Assembly: GCA_020796225.1 (NCBI GenBank) | Contig: CM036753.1 | Coordinates: 74,157,865-74,221,864, forward strand | Direction: 5' to 3' | DNA from: Arion vulgaris | Lineage: Eukaryota; Mollusca; Gastropoda; Stylommatophora; Arionidae | Length of the DNA stretch: 64,000 nt | Notes under the pieces: generated by a model | What the model saw: only the letters and a program-made list of their open reading frames with translations | Told to the model about the DNA's origin: nothing | The model's database searches: none | Position numbers and translations under genes: made by a program | Shown here: one piece after another, positions 1 to 11,194 of the stretch | Position numbering within the stretch: position 1 is the first letter of the stretch | Layout of the letters: each line of letters opens with the position of its first letter

Positions 1-796
1 ATTAACTGTTAAATTTGGACTATTTGCAATAAGTTTGATTTATGGGAGATGTGATTCATTATTATTGTATTATGCTGCATTTGGTTTATGAACAATGATT
101 ATGTAAAGTTCAATAGATGTTTGTAATTTCTGTTCTTGAATTCGTGACGTTGGCGTTAGTTCTTTTGTGTTATTGGTAATTAGAGTGTATTTATTCATGT
201 GAGTGGAGAAGATACTATTAGGGTTGTTCGTTTATGTTGTACCAGCTTGGAACGAGGCTATGTATCACTGTTTTTTAGGTATAAGGAACCTCCTTTCAGA
301 TAACACTGGTACAAGAGATCGGGTTAGGGGGAAGTAGAATGGCTATCAAATAATTTAATTAATAAACTTGCTAAAGTCGAATGACCATGTTAATAGATGT
401 TGTACAAGGAAAAAAAAAATGTATTCAAAAATAATTTTTTGCTTGAAATGATAAAAGTCTGCGGAGTAAAATAGTGCGCTATGAATGAATAACACGGGCT
501 CTGTGTTGGACAGGGATGCTGTAGTCATTGTCACTAGTGATGTACATATCTGTCTACTGAAACCTGATGAAGAACATAGGTAACTACAATATATCGGTTT
601 ATTTGACACTGTATCCGACACCTGCTCTCAAGCCGCTACGTATCATGTTGACCTTATATCTTTTTCTTTGATATGAGATATGGGATCAAAACAATATATG
701 ACATTCAAAAAATCTTGACAGATTGTCATATGTGCATATATATCTTCTCATTTTTTCTCTAATAAAGTTTGGCCTCACGTCGCTCAGATTTTTATT
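1..796. other. AT-rich non-coding stretch
   Basis: No gene is supported. Open frames here have no recognisable motif. Around 560-600 there is a phrase of the kind found near the 3' ends of retroelements (CTGATGAAGAACATAGG), but nothing around it confirms an element. Confidence 0.6.
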
Positions 797-990
797 TTCG
801 GTCCAGAATCACTTGAGCTTTCTGCTCTTCGGCTCTATGTCATTGATCATAACCCCTCGGTTCGGTGCCACGAACACCGTAAATCTGGAGGAACCTGTGG
901 CTTTTCTACCAGCCCGCGGAATTGAACCACACTCACAGGCGGCTTGTCACCCGTCGTCCAACGCGCTACGAACACGCCGGGCAGGCGATA
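797..990 (-). mobile_element. SINE1 copy, tRNA-derived
   Basis: On the minus strand the element begins with a tRNA-like head. An A-box-like stretch (CGTAGCGCGTTGG) is followed by a near-perfect B box, GGTTCAATTCC. The body then carries two direct copies of a GGCACCGARCCGAAG-type motif. Four further copies lie in this window (1241, 2941, 5977 and 15135), all on the same strand, which defines the family. This copy lacks a clear poly(A) tail or target duplication. Confidence 0.8.
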
Positions 991-1240
991 ACATCGCTGA
1001 GATAAGTATATCTTTCAAGAACTGACACTTGTGTGTACATGGTGTCTTTAACTGTCTGTTTTTTCTGCGGTCCACCTTTAGAGGGAACTACCTTTTGTCA
1101 TGTATTCACTGTATATGGGTAGCATTGCTCTTTGAGGCGCATTATCTGTTGGTAATCTGCTTATGTGATCGAATCATTTCATTTGTTGTTTCTGAAGTTC
1201 GATACTGACGTTGAACCCACTTTTTTTCCTGATGTCTTTA

Positions 1241-1450
1241 GTTGTTTTTTTTCCCGATCCAGAAGCACTTGAGCTTTTCAGCTCTTCGGCTCGGTGCCAT
1301 GGACATCGTAACCTCTTCGGTTCGGTGCCACGAACACCATAAATCTGGGGCATCTGTGGCTTTTTTTGCCATCCCGCGGAATTGAACCCGCACACACAGG
1401 GATAGTCACCCGTAGTCCAACGCGATACGAACACGCTGAGCAGACGGGAA
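1241..1450 (-). mobile_element. SINE1 copy with target-site duplication
   Basis: Full copy of SINE1 on the minus strand. The tRNA-like head with B box GGTTCAATTCC lies at the right end, and the left end is a T-run, which is the poly(A) tail. The 9-bp sequence ATGTCTTTA flanks it at 1232-1240 and 1451-1459, as expected for LINE-mediated insertion. An open frame crossing it is incidental. Confidence 0.85.
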
Positions 1451-1459
1451 ATGTCTTTA

Positions 1460-2383
1460 TTTCTAAACGAGTGTCTTCTTGATATTGTCAGCATTCTGAT
1501 TAGACACTTCATCTATGTCGTTGCTATTTATATATATATATATATAGTGTCACTGAGATATATCAGAAAAGTGGCAACATAAATGGAGGCAAAATGGGAT
1601 ACATGGTGGATTACATTCATGTGTAGAGTTTAATATATGACACCACTGAAACTGAAGTGAGTTGTGAGATGTCAGCAACTTGGTCTCTTACAGCAAATTA
1701 GCTTTCATCTTGCAAAATACAGTTCTTGCTTGAGAAGTGAGTGCTTTGCATCAATCGATACTCAACCATTCGCTTAATTGAATCTGTATTGGCAGTAGCA
1801 AGCTAGTCACGTGTAGTACATAAGATTTCGTTTAGACTGCGTGACGTAGAAAGATTCACACAAGTTTCATGTGCGTATTTGAACGGTCATTCAGTTTCCG
1901 AGTACTTAGACTAAGAGTTACGTCTGGGACTGCGTACATCAGGATTTAACAATATTTGTGTGTGTCTGTATCAATAACTAAGGTAGCATGTGCGAACACA
2001 TAAATCCAATTAAGGATGTACATTTATACGTAGAAAGGTCAGATAAAACTTCGTTTGTTTGGTACAACATTCTGTATACTGTGTATACCATGAACACCAA
2101 TAAATGTTACTTCATATAAATGATATTTTGATATAGCTTAGCTCATCCATTTCAGTAGCGGTGTAGAGGTCAAATAGAGGTAGAACTAAACCTCTATCAA
2201 AGGATGTAAGTCACTCTTCCTCCGCACATGACACCTAGAGCCCTGTAGTACCAGTTTCCCCACCACCATCCTTTAGTAAAGTGAAGCCGTTATAGAGCAG
2301 GTGATGAATGCGTTACACAGACGTGTTAATGGTTATTGTCTCAAAACTTACGCGGTAACAAGGGTCATGTACTAGAGACAATG
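1460..2383. other. non-coding, no feature recognised
   Basis: AT-rich sequence with a short (TA)n run near 1529-1547. I see no gene, RNA or repeated element with another copy in the window. Confidence 0.6.
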
Positions 2384-2391
2384 GCTACGTT

Positions 2392-2537
2392 CAGTGGCGG
2401 CTTGTGGTAGTTTTCTTGGTAGCAGACACAATTTCCGAAAAATCATAGTTTAGTATTTACAATTATTTGCCTATTCCGGAAGTTATTCTCCTGATTATGG
2501 TGGCTGAGCTCCACTGGCCTCAATAACGAGCCGCCCT
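2392..2537. mobile_element. hAT-type MITE (MITE-1), degraded copy
   Basis: It begins CAGTGGCGGCTTGTGG and ends with a slightly decayed inverted copy (GAGCCGCCCTG). The 8-bp duplication GCTACGTT lies at 2384-2391 and 2538-2545, matching the 8-bp target duplication of hAT transposons. Three other copies are at 52772, 54066 and 56150. There is no coding capacity, so it would have depended on a hAT transposase supplied in trans. Confidence 0.8.
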
Positions 2538-2545
2538 GCTACGTT

Positions 2546-2934
2546 ATGTCACTGCCAGAAAGGAAAACAATTACAGATTACCTTCCAAGAAAATGCTTAG
2601 ATAACCTTAACATTAAACAGTTAGTGTGGCAGAGTTCTAACATGAACAAGCAGTTGATACTGATCATTTACATGCTTCTTTGGATAGAGCTTAGTTTGTA
2701 CAAAAGCTTGTCGTGAGCAGAAATTTACTACTCTAACAGTATTTCAGAATTTCTCTGTCTCATAAGCCAGACCTCTCTGTGGATGTCATGCTCAAACCAC
2801 CAGACACATCATGAATACATCTTTTCCTAGATGCCTTCTTCCACAATTTTCTTCTCCAACACTTTTTCTCTTGTTATATTTCCAAATATCCGCACTTTTT
2901 CATTCTTTTTGTAGCATCAACTGATTTTAAAAAA
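2546..2934. other. non-coding, no feature recognised
   Basis: I see no open frame with a motif and no repeat shared with the rest of the window. Confidence 0.6.
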
Positions 2935-2940
2935 ATGATT

Positions 2941-3140
2941 TTTTCCGATCCAGAAGCACTTGAGCTGAAAGCTCTTCGGCTCGGTGTCATGGACATCGTA
3001 ACCCTTCGGCTCGGTGCCACAAACACCGTAAATCTGGGGAACATGTAGCTTTTCTACCAGTCCACGGAGTTGAACACGCACTTACAGAGGACTAGTCACC
3101 CGTAGTCCAACGCGCTACGAACACGCTGGGCACGCGGGCC
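2941..3140 (-). mobile_element. SINE1 copy
   Basis: Same structure as the other SINE1 copies. The tRNA-like head is at the right end, the two GGCACCGA-type subrepeats lie in the body and the T-run (poly(A) tail) is at the left end. The B box is mutated here. A short duplication, ATGATTT, lies just inside the T-run at the left and at 3141-3147 on the right. Confidence 0.8.
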
Positions 3141-3169
3141 ATGATTTCCTTCTGGATAGTACATTTTGT

Positions 3170-3290
3170 GTCTCTCTCTGTTCATAGTATACTGAAGACT
3201 CTTTTTTATGTTTCTCTCTGTTCATAGTATACTGAAGACTCTTTTTTATATTTCTCTCTGTTCATAGTATACTGAAGTCTTTTTAAACTC
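3170..3290. repeat. ~40-bp tandem repeat, 3 copies
   Basis: Three consecutive copies of a unit containing CTCTGTTCATAGTATACTGA. The last copy is truncated and diverged. Confidence 0.85.
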
Positions 3291-3383
3291 ATTTTTGAAA
3301 GTACATATATTCTCTTTGAATTAAATATCTGTGAGCGTATATAGCTTAAGTGATAATGAGCTCGTTCACACCCCAAGCGTACC

Positions 3384-3850
3384 GGTTTTATACTCCACGT
3401 CGGAGAGGTTTGGAAGTAAATTCATTCCCTTGGATATTTACAAACGGGAAAAACAGACGTGACCGTTCAGAAAGCAATGGCAAACTACCGAACGTATAAG
3501 CAGTACCTAGAAAATTAACGACTCATTTACTGTGATTAATGGCTAAGTCATGTAAAGGATATTTCACGATTCTATTTTTTATTCATTAAATATCCATGTT
3601 TCATACCCATACGTTACCATTGAGAATATTCATGCTGTAAGTATTCTGATTTGTGTTCTCCTGTATGTTCCATTGGGGGCGGACAGTTTGATTGCAAATT
3701 GTTTTACGAAGATTTTTACAAAAGGACGATGGCGCCACCCGTTCAGAAAACAATGGCAAACTACTGAACGTATAAGTGATGCCTAGAAAAATCACAAACA
3801 GCGTTAACAAGCTGGGGTTGATTCGCAAAGTCCTGTAAAGGATATGCAAT
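3384..3850. repeat. direct repeat pair of a dispersed element
   Basis: The segment at about 3470-3570 recurs, diverged, at about 3740-3850. Shared phrases include CAATGGCAAACTAC, GAACGTATAAG and TGTAAAGGATAT. A third partial match (AAGCAATGGCAAACTACTGA) is at 17750, just upstream of LINE-A. This could be the 3' region of an unrecognised retroelement. The minus-strand frame across it has no recognisable domain. Confidence 0.55.
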
Positions 3851-4354
3851 TAACTTTATATGTTCCATTAGATACTGTTTTTAGTTGTGCCAGTTTTTGT
3901 AAAGCTAAGTTAGATCTTAGTTGTACTTGAATTATGTGATTTATGAATATTGTACCACCAATACCCATTAACCAAATATTTTGTAAACATTAACAGTGTT
4001 TTGAAAACAATGGTGCAATTAGAGATGAAATACATTATTGAATACATTAAATCTGATAATTAATTCTCTCTCTATTCCTCTCTGGCTATTTTTCGGATAT
4101 TGTTGTGCTAATTAGCTTGCTACGGTGTTACGTCCCCAACGTTATGTGTTAGTCATTTTTCTATTTTCTTTCACTTGCATAATTAAACTGTTATGTACCT
4201 TTTTCTCTGACTAGGTTCCTCCATAATTTCATCTGCTGTTGTTCTGCAGTCTACATCTCATATATCAAATACTAAGTCCACAATCTTAGACTATATACTT
4301 TATAAAGTGTTGTGTTCTGCAGTCTACATCTCATATTCAATACTAAGTCCACAA
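3851..4354. other. non-coding, short local duplication
   Basis: Contains one imperfect ~70-bp direct duplication at 4240-4375 (CTGCAGTCTACATCTCATAT and following). Nothing else is recognised. Confidence 0.6.
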
Positions 4355-4612
4355 TCTTAGACTATACTTTATAAAGTGGTCTAAACCCGAAGAATTTACT
4401 TCATTACAGCGGAATTTTATCCATATGGCTCGGTCTCCTTTCACATAAATGGCACGATATCTACAGATAGTATTGTAATATTGTACAAAGCACGAACTCC
4501 GTAGCTCCAGAAACAATCGTAAGTGTCTCGAAAAATGCACTTCGTGAACAGAACGGCGTGGTCCAGATGATTCGAACCTACAACTTTCGGAACGTAAGGC
4601 TAAATCTTTACC
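4355..4612 (-). mobile_element. SINE5 copy
   Basis: Minus-strand copy of SINE5. Read in its own sense it has a tRNA-like head with a GGTTCGAATC-type B box, then CTGTTCACGAAGTGCA, GGAGTTCGTGCTTTGT and CATATGG/AACC blocks. Further copies are at 14485, 21398, 24315, 57640 and 57790. A short minisatellite begins directly at its tRNA end. Confidence 0.75.
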
Positions 4613-4613
4613 A

Positions 4614-4744
4614 TTTAAACACAGTGACTCCTAGCTACATTTAAACACAGTGACTCCTAGCTACATTTAAACACAGTGACTCCTAGCTACATTTAAACAC
4701 AGTGACTCCTAGCTACATTTAACCACAGTGACTCCTAGCTACAT
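4614..4744. repeat. 26-bp minisatellite, 5 copies
   Basis: Five nearly identical units of TTTAAACACAGTGACTCCTA followed by GCTACA. It begins at the edge of the SINE5 copy. Confidence 0.95.
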
Positions 4745-4773
4745 TAAAAAAAAACTTATACATTACCAGCTTT

Positions 4774-4802
4774 CGATATATATATATATATATATATATA
4801 TA
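4774..4802. repeat. (TA)n microsatellite
   Basis: Uninterrupted TA dinucleotide run. Confidence 0.9.
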
Positions 4803-5029
4803 GCCTTTGCCTACGCTGTGCTCGTCACCTTTAGTCTATTCAGTTGCCAACTGTAAATTTCAATATTAAAAGTAACCCACTTTTCGCATTAGTTTCACTT
4901 TTCCAGAAAGTCTAAGGACATACACTCATCCATCACTAAATTTAAGAAATACACCAAACAATAAATATACAAGTATGCAAGATGCCAGACATCTGTTACT
5001 GGTTGTTACTGATAAAAGTCATCCAGACT

Positions 5030-5460
5030 GATTCCAAATAAAAAGGGAACAGGTATTCGAAGATACATGGCCAATGCAGCCGAATTTATAGTATATGAAA
5101 AAAAACTTATAAAGCACATGACGAATTAAACAGAACTTATAGCAGATAACATGACTTATAAGACAAATAACGAGTGAAACAGAACTTATAGCAGATAACA
5201 TGACTTATAAGACAAATAACGAGTGCGAAATACAGAACTTGAAAAAAGTGAACAGAAATAGCAATAACATGACTTATAAGACAAATAACGAGTGAAACAG
5301 AACTTATAGCAGATAACATGACTTATAAGACAAATAACGAGTGAAACAGGATTTATAGCAGATAAAAACATTATAAAACACATGACGAAAAACAAATAAC
5401 TTATAGCAGATAAAAACGTTATAAAACACATGACGAGTGAAACTTACAGCAGATAGATTA
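5030..5460. repeat. ~49-bp minisatellite
   Basis: Tandem units built on AACTTATAGCAGATAACATG and ACTTATAAGACAAATAACGA, with internal deletions. It looks like a diverged relative of the arrays at 5630-6260 and 6640-6860, so 5.0-6.9 kb is probably one old array broken by insertions. The minus-strand open frames are repeat artefacts. Confidence 0.9.
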
Positions 5461-5471
5461 ATTAGCTGATA

Positions 5472-5625
5472 GGAATTTCATCATTGCACTTCGGTGAGTA
5501 ACCATGTGTGCTCCGATTTCTTTCTTACTCAATAATTTCTCAGCTACAGTGCACTAACTCCGTAGCACCGGCGAGGGTCCCCGATGTAATTATGAAGATG
5601 GTGACGATATTATGTAGGAATTGTA
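5472..5625 (-). mobile_element. SINE4 3' half
   Basis: Minus-strand 3' part of SINE4. The landmarks, shared with copies at 9383, 42445 and 50285, are CATCATTGCACTTCGGTGAG, GTAGCACCGGCGAGG and CCGATGTAATTATGAAGATG. The tRNA head and conserved centre are missing; the minisatellite resumes at their place. Confidence 0.8.
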
Positions 5626-5629
5626 TATA

Positions 5630-6262
5630 ACATATAAAAACATGATAAAACACATGATGAATAAAATATAACTGATAACTGATACAAACATGATAAAACA
5701 CATGATAATAAAATATAACTGATAACTGATACAAACATGATAAAACACATGATAATAAAATATAACTGATAACTGATACAAACATAATAAAACACATGAT
5801 AATAAAATATAACTGATAACAGATACAAACATGATACAACACATGATAATAAAATATAACTAATAACTGATACAAACATGATAAAACACATGATAATAAA
5901 ATATAACTGATAACTGATACATGCATGATAAAACACATGATAATAAAATAGAACTGATAACTGATACAAACATGATTTTTTTTTCCCAATCCAGAAGCAC
6001 TTGAGCTGAAAGCTCTTCGGCTCGGTGTCATGGACATCGTAACCCTTCGGCTCGATGCCACGAACACCATAAATCTGGGGAGCCTGTAGCTTTTCTGCCA
6101 GTCCGCAGAGTTGAACCCGCACTTACAGAGGACTAGTCACCCGTATTCCAACGCGCTACGAACACGCTGGGCACGCGGCATACAAACATGATAAAACACA
6201 TGACTAATAAAATAGAACTTAGATCAGACAAAAAAATCATAAAACACAAGTGCTTGTTTGTT
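5630..6262. repeat. 47-bp minisatellite, split by SINE1
   Basis: Units contain ATGATAAAACACATGATAAT and TAACTGATAACTGATACAAA. Seven or more copies lie before 5977 and about one and a half after 6179. The long minus-strand frames encode the repeat (YQLYFIIMCFIMFVSVIS-type) and are not genes. Confidence 0.95.
5977..6179 (-). mobile_element. SINE1 copy inserted in minisatellite
   Basis: Complete SINE1 on the minus strand. The T-run at the left is its poly(A) tail and the tRNA-like head is at the right. The 13-bp sequence ATACAAACATGAT flanks it at 5964-5976 and 6180-6192. Because that sequence is also part of the array unit, this is a duplication within the host repeat. Confidence 0.85.
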
Positions 6263-6267
6263 AAATA

Positions 6268-6522
6268 GGGGATTCGCCCGAGTGGTTACAGGGACCCAAA
6301 TTTGGGATGTAAAGAATAGAACCACTGTTACCTACCACGCATGTCGTAAGAGGCGACTAAAGATGTTTGGCTGAAATCGGATGCACGTGTCCTAAACATG
6401 TGGAAGTCTATATGTTTGGGTCTACCAAATCAATGTGCAATGTATACACGTTCTTGGCCAAAGATCAAACATATCACAAAGAGTGATTAAAATTGGTCGT
6501 AAAGAACGAACGCAAAGAAGAA
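6268..6522 (+). mobile_element. SINE2 copy
   Basis: Starts GATTCGCCCGAGTGGTTACA, which resembles an A box of a Leu/Ser-type tRNA. It continues through TGTCGTAAGAGGCGACTAAA, CTGAAATCGGATGCA, CCTAAACATGTGGAAGTCTA and ATCAAACATATCACAAAGAG, and ends with the tail CGAACGCAAAGAAGAA. Full or partial copies are at 11345, 14001, 22142, 24494 and 39280. Confidence 0.85.
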
Positions 6523-6639
6523 ATAGTGGATTAAAGCCTCTTTTAAACCGAGGCACGCCTTTTCAACCTAAGGACGAACCTTGTTTTGGTTATATCAGAG
6601 CGTGTAGTCCAACTAACGTGAACAAATAAGAATGAACTC

Positions 6640-6860
6640 CATACGTCTCCAATATATTATTATATAACACATGACGAATGACACATAATTTATAGCAGTC
6701 AACACAACTTATAAGACACATAAAGAAAGAAACATGATTTATAGGAAAAAATACAGGGAAAATGTTGAATAAATCAGGTTTTATAGAAAACGGTAAGGAT
6801 CAACTAACAGACGATGAATTAAGTAACATTTATAGCAGAGAGTAAACATTAGAAGACACG
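6640..6860. repeat. decayed remnant of the 47-49-bp array
   Basis: Diverged units with AACACATGACGAATGACA, TTTATAGCAG and ACTTATAAGACACATAA echo the arrays at 5030 and 5630. The repeat grades into unrecognisable AT-rich sequence. Confidence 0.6.
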
Positions 6861-7390
6861 TAATAAATCAAACACTATTATGGAAAAGAACACGGTTTGA
6901 AACAATACAGCTGGAGGCATAAAGAGAGAAAGCGTGGATGAATAGAAAATAATATCAAGAAAAGGCATAGTAATGGTTGAAGAGTAGCCTTGCCTGAAAA
7001 GGCTAAAAAAAAGAAAGAAAACTGAATGGAAAGGGAAAAAACATGGAGATGAATAACAGACAAGAAACAAAAGCAGCTGGGGCGTGATAACCAGAAGAGA
7101 AAGAAAGATGGAGCAGTATAGAAATCGGTCTCCAACGATAATTACAGCCTTTTGTGTTAGGAGAAAGAAACGAACCAATGTCAATAACTAAGTATAAACA
7201 AGGAATGAAAGATATTTACGATGTATACGAGAAATGACATGGAAACTCTGTGAAAACATTGTATAAAAATCATAATACGCCGCTAGCAAGGGCTGAATAT
7301 TTCAGACAAGTCATATAAACAATGATGTGTCACGTACCAATATTTCTTTTCTTTTATTACCATTTCTCTCACTAGGGATAGATTGGATGA
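6861..7390. other. non-coding, purine-rich
   Basis: Purine-rich on the plus strand, which creates a hydrophobic minus-strand frame with no domain. At about 7393-7404, CAGCGGTTCTCA looks like one end of a hAT element cut off by the SINE3 insertion at 7450; no second end is visible. Confidence 0.5.
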
Positions 7391-7449
7391 TTTATCTCAG
7401 CGGTTCTCATTTCTTTTAGACTCTTGACCCATTATGATGTACACACATG

Positions 7450-7694
7450 TATTCTTCTTCTTCAAACGATCCACGTCGATCACTTGTTAAAATCTCTTTG
7501 TGATTTGTATGTGATCTGAACCTAAGAGCAATTCTACGTTGTGCCAATTATGCGCCTATAAGTAGGCCAAGACATCCCATTTCTGCGATGCTTTTTTTTA
7601 TAGGGTAGCTTCCCTAGACCCTTACCCTAGTCGCCTCGTACGACATGCTTTGTAGGTCACAGTGTTACTATTATTTGCTCCTGTGTGAGCCCGG
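7450..7694 (-). mobile_element. SINE3 copy with target-site duplication
   Basis: Minus-strand SINE3, with its GAAGAAGAAG tail at the left as TTCTTCTTC. Shared blocks include GTAGGCC, TGCGCCTATAAGTAGGCC, CTAGTCGCC and ACGACATGC. ACACACATG is repeated at 7441-7449 and 7695-7703, a 9-bp duplication. SINE3 appears eight times in the window and is visibly related to SINE2. Confidence 0.85.
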
Positions 7695-7759
7695 ACACAC
7701 ATGCGAAAACATGTATTCAAATCTCTTAATACTAGTAGATTGTATGATTAGGCTTCCAT

Positions 7760-9310
7760 CTCATCTTCCATCCAACGTATCTAAGAGTCACACTCGACCG
7801 AAAACTGATCTGGTGCCCTCAAATTAAAAATGCTACGGCAAAAGCGAGGCATAGGCTCACGATGATGCGCAAATTCGCAGGCTCCACGTGGGGAGCAAAC
7901 GCCAGAGTTCTTAAAACACTCTACTCTGGTAGAGTGCGACCGGTCCTAGAGTACGGTATAGCAGCCTGGAGCAATGCATCCAACAAGCAATTTGCCAAAG
8001 TGAGCAATAGCCAGAACCGTGCCATGCGTATTATCACTGGAGCCATGAAGTCCACGCCTATCAAGGCGATGGAAACAATCACCGGCATCCAACCAATGAC
8101 AGATCGAAGGGACAGAAAAGTATTAGTGCTAGTGGAAAAACGTAAACGACTTCCCACCCAATTCACGGAAGAATGTACGAATTCGAAAGGAGCAGAATAC
8201 AGAGATCTAGCTTCGCAAAAATATCCAAAGCACTGACTGCAGACCATCCGGTCCTTGCATAATGCAAAACCAAACCAATCCCGGCAACTGATAAATGCCC
8301 GCCGGGGAAAACCAAAATCCGGAACAAGGGAAACAATCACAGGCATTCAAAACAAAGACCAGCAAGAAAACTTCGAAAGAAGAGCGGCCACAGAACAGTA
8401 CATATCGACAGAATACCCAGAAAATAAGTGGACACACGTGTACACTGACGGGTCGGTCAGGAACGCAATCAGCGATGGTGGAGGAGAAATAGTGCTTAAA
8501 CTATCAGATAAAGTGACGGTCACAAAATCGATTGCCACAGGCAAATACTCGAATAACTCCCAGCAGAAGCAGAGGCATTAAGAACAGCGGCCGAAATGAT
8601 CCTAGAGAGAAGAGACACCTCTCGCAACAAGGTCGTGATATTCACCGATGCTCTATCGGTCTTCACGGCACTCAAAAGTGTAGGCAAAACAGAACTGAAT
8701 GAGCTCAAAGCGACCCTCGATAAACTAACGCGCTCACTCAAACGCACCGTCATTCAGTGAATTACATCACACTGTAATATAAGTGGAAACGAAGCAACCG
8801 ACAAACTAGCAAAATAAGGCGGAGACTACCTAGACTGATCACGAGATCAGTTATGAGGAAGCCGAACAACTATCAGTTCGCACTACAGAAACAAATGGAC
8901 AAAAAACCATCCCCAGCATTCCAACAGTGACGGATACTATGGTCTGTCATGTAAGAACAAGTTTCCATACTTCGCCTCCGTACCTGGCCACAACAAGCTA
9001 CGCGCCCACATGTACAACTCTTCGATATCTGTTGGAACTAGCACCAGGCTGCGAGTGCAATGACTCAGTTTGTAACAATAACAATAATAACCACATGCAC
9101 ATGTTAAAATAGCACAACATCCCATGCAAACGGACAACGGCAGAACACGTTCTACATGATTGTCAACGGATAGCAGGTTTAAGAAACGAAACCTGGCCAC
9201 AAAACACAGAGCTTCGTGAAAAGCTGTACGGAGGAACAGAGTCCTTTAAAACCACGGTAAAATTCATGATAAAAGTTGGTTCACCAGTCTAGTCCAGGAT
9301 CGCGATAGAG
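7760..9310 (+). pseudogene. LINE-C remnant: end of reverse transcriptase ORF with RNase H
   Basis: This is the C-terminal part of a non-LTR retrotransposon polyprotein, broken by frameshifts and stops. At 7862-8236 a frame reads MMRKFAGSTWGANARVLKTL and then VRPVLEYGIAAW, the usual segment after the RT domain in I/Jockey/R1-type LINEs. RNase H follows. YTDGSV near 8440 carries the first catalytic Asp, an AE pair sits near 8570, FTDALS near 8645 carries another Asp, and GNEATDKLAK near 8790 is the terminal motif. A Cys/His-rich tail (CECNDSVC, then TAEHVLHDC near 9150) matches the CCHC end of this LINE type. An AAC/AAT microsatellite interrupts that tail. The 5' part is lost. Confidence 0.8.
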
Positions 9311-9382
9311 AGAGATTAGGCTTCCAATTTGTTCTCCTTGGTTGCACAAATCTATCCTTTCTACCATATTGTTTACCTTATG

Positions 9383-9840
9383 AGTCTCTGTAGTGTAGAG
9401 GCTAGCTGCTCATCGCTCGTTCCAACGGTGTCCAGGTTCGGTATGTCGTGGAGACATCTGTATTTTTTTCCAGAGATCCCTGATCTCAGTGTAGGTGAGA
9501 TCGAGTTCCTAGTCTTATCGGAGACGGACGATAAACGTAGATCACTTGTTCAATTTGAGCACGTAAAAGAGTATTTGACAGTTAAAAATCAAGAAGAGCA
9601 GGTTGAAAGCCGCTGCCCATGCAAAATTCATTAGAAAATATTCTAAAAAATAAAAATTCCTAAAAATATATCTTCACGATCTTCAAAATTACATCGGGGG
9701 TTCTCGCCGGTTCTACGGAGTTCGAGCACTGAGGCTGTGATCTTCCAGTGTAATAAAAAGATCGTAGCATACATGGTTACTCACCGATGTGCAATGATGA
9801 TGATCATATCAATCAATCAATCATATCCATTCTATCAGTG
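9383..9840 (+). mobile_element. SINE4 copy, near full length
   Basis: Starts with a tRNA-like head (GTGTAGAGGCTAGCTGCTCA, then a GGTTCGGTATG B box). The centre contains TGATCTCAGTGTAGGTGAGA and CAATTTGAGCACGTAAAAGA. The 3' part contains TCTTCAAAATTACATCGGGG and GTGCAATGATGATGATCATA, ending in (TCAA)n. The central block is conserved between all copies. It resembles the shared central domains described for invertebrate SINE superfamilies, but I cannot assign one. The open frame at 9329-9634 is incidental. Confidence 0.85.
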
Positions 9841-10318
9841 AAGTGTTCTTTGATGGAAGGTTGGGTACCATGTAGTTATATTTTGAAACTCGTTCCTCTA
9901 TCATATTTCGATTTTGTTTCAGTTCTTGAAGTAAGCCTGTCTTAATGATATATTGCTTTTTTCTGAAATTTGTGTTCCCTGCTGCATATCTTTGTATGTC
10001 TGGGGGATTTATTTCTGATATATGTCAAAAATCTTGGCTGATCTGAATTTATCCTCTAACGTTTTCTTTATAATGTTGCCACTCAGTTGATAAAACATGC
10101 CTTTAACTCTAGGTCTGGCATTAGATTATAGCTTTGTTAGATACACATATGGGAAGTCTCATTTAAGATAATTGAGAATGTAGGAGATCAGACACCCACA
10201 TGAGGCTCTAAAATGGAATCTGGGAGGCTAGAGGTGTAGGGAGACATGGGGATAAACTATGGACACAGATAGAGAAGATGCCGGAAAATCTAGGAATGAA
10301 CTAAGTTGTGCCTGTATT
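9841..10318. other. non-coding, no feature recognised
   Basis: No gene, RNA or shared repeat is visible. Confidence 0.6.
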
Positions 10319-10319
10319 T

Positions 10320-10560
10320 TGACGGACTCGCAAGGAGCAATGAATAGTAAAACTGCGACCTACAAGGCATGTCGTACGAGGCGACTGAGCTAGAGGACTA
10401 AGGAAGCTACCCTAGTAAATAAAAAGAGTCGTAAAAATCTGATGTACTTGCCTACTTGTAGGCGCGCGCATAACTGGCACAACTCTTAGGCTCATACAAC
10501 AGACAGATCACAGAGTGATTTAGCAGGTAGTAGATATGGAACTTTCCAAGAAGAAGAAGG
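10320..10560 (+). mobile_element. SINE3 copy
   Basis: Matches other SINE3 copies through GACCTACAAGGCATGTCGTA, AGCTACCCTAGTAAATAAAA, CTACTTGTAGGCGC, CATAACTGGCACAAC and a GAAGAAGAAG tail. The extreme 5' end is diverged. Confidence 0.85.
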
Positions 10561-11190
10561 GAAGTTATGTTGGCTTGCACAATGCAGATCTGATTGGAAG
10601 GAATTTGTTGATGTCTTATGTTTCAAGAGAAGTTTAGAGAAGATGCCGAATTTAAGTCAAATTTTAATTACAAACACGCTGACGACAACTACAGTGTATG
10701 TAAGGAAGTGATCTCGATTCACTCGTCGTAATCCTGTCTGTGTTTGGTTACTACACAAATGGTATAGCAGTTCGACAGACCAATAGGTGATCAGTTTCCA
10801 GCAATAGACGTCGAAACTCCTCACATGTCGACTCAGCCTTGGGTACCAGAGACAGCTTGGAAAGTAAAGAAACCCATAATGGTGCTGTCCACATCCACTC
10901 TAGTATGTCGTCTACAACATAAATACGTGTCTAAAGCCGTGTCTCTCAACATATCAAGTGGTGTGTAAACATGTTTTTTTTTTTTACATACACATGCATG
11001 TCTGTACAGAGATTCTGTAACCAAGGTACTGACATGAGACTGGTTAATTAAAGTCATGAGAACGTGCATGACATATTAACGTGTTACAGGTTAGTCTTGC
11101 AGTCTATGATATAATTGAAAATATTCTCACTTGATTATATTCTCGAGTTATCGAGACATTTCAAAATGCTTATATAGAGAATAATGGTGT
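10561..11190. other. non-coding, no feature recognised
   Basis: No shared repeat or coding signal. A T-run lies at 10974-10984. Confidence 0.6.
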
Positions 11191-11194
11191 GCAC

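Noticed and set aside
540..610. Possible hammerhead ribozyme (CTGATGA core)
   Set aside because: CTGATGA is present but the GAAA box and stem III partner are not found at workable spacing.
5540..6122. Minus-strand frames of 170-176 codons with hydrophobic repeats
   Set aside because: They cover the 47-bp array and a SINE1 insertion. No start context or domain supports a membrane protein.
6849..7184. Hydrophobic 111-codon minus-strand frame resembling a membrane protein
   Set aside because: Hydrophobicity results from purine-rich sequence on the opposite strand. No conserved motif or neighbouring gene structure is seen.
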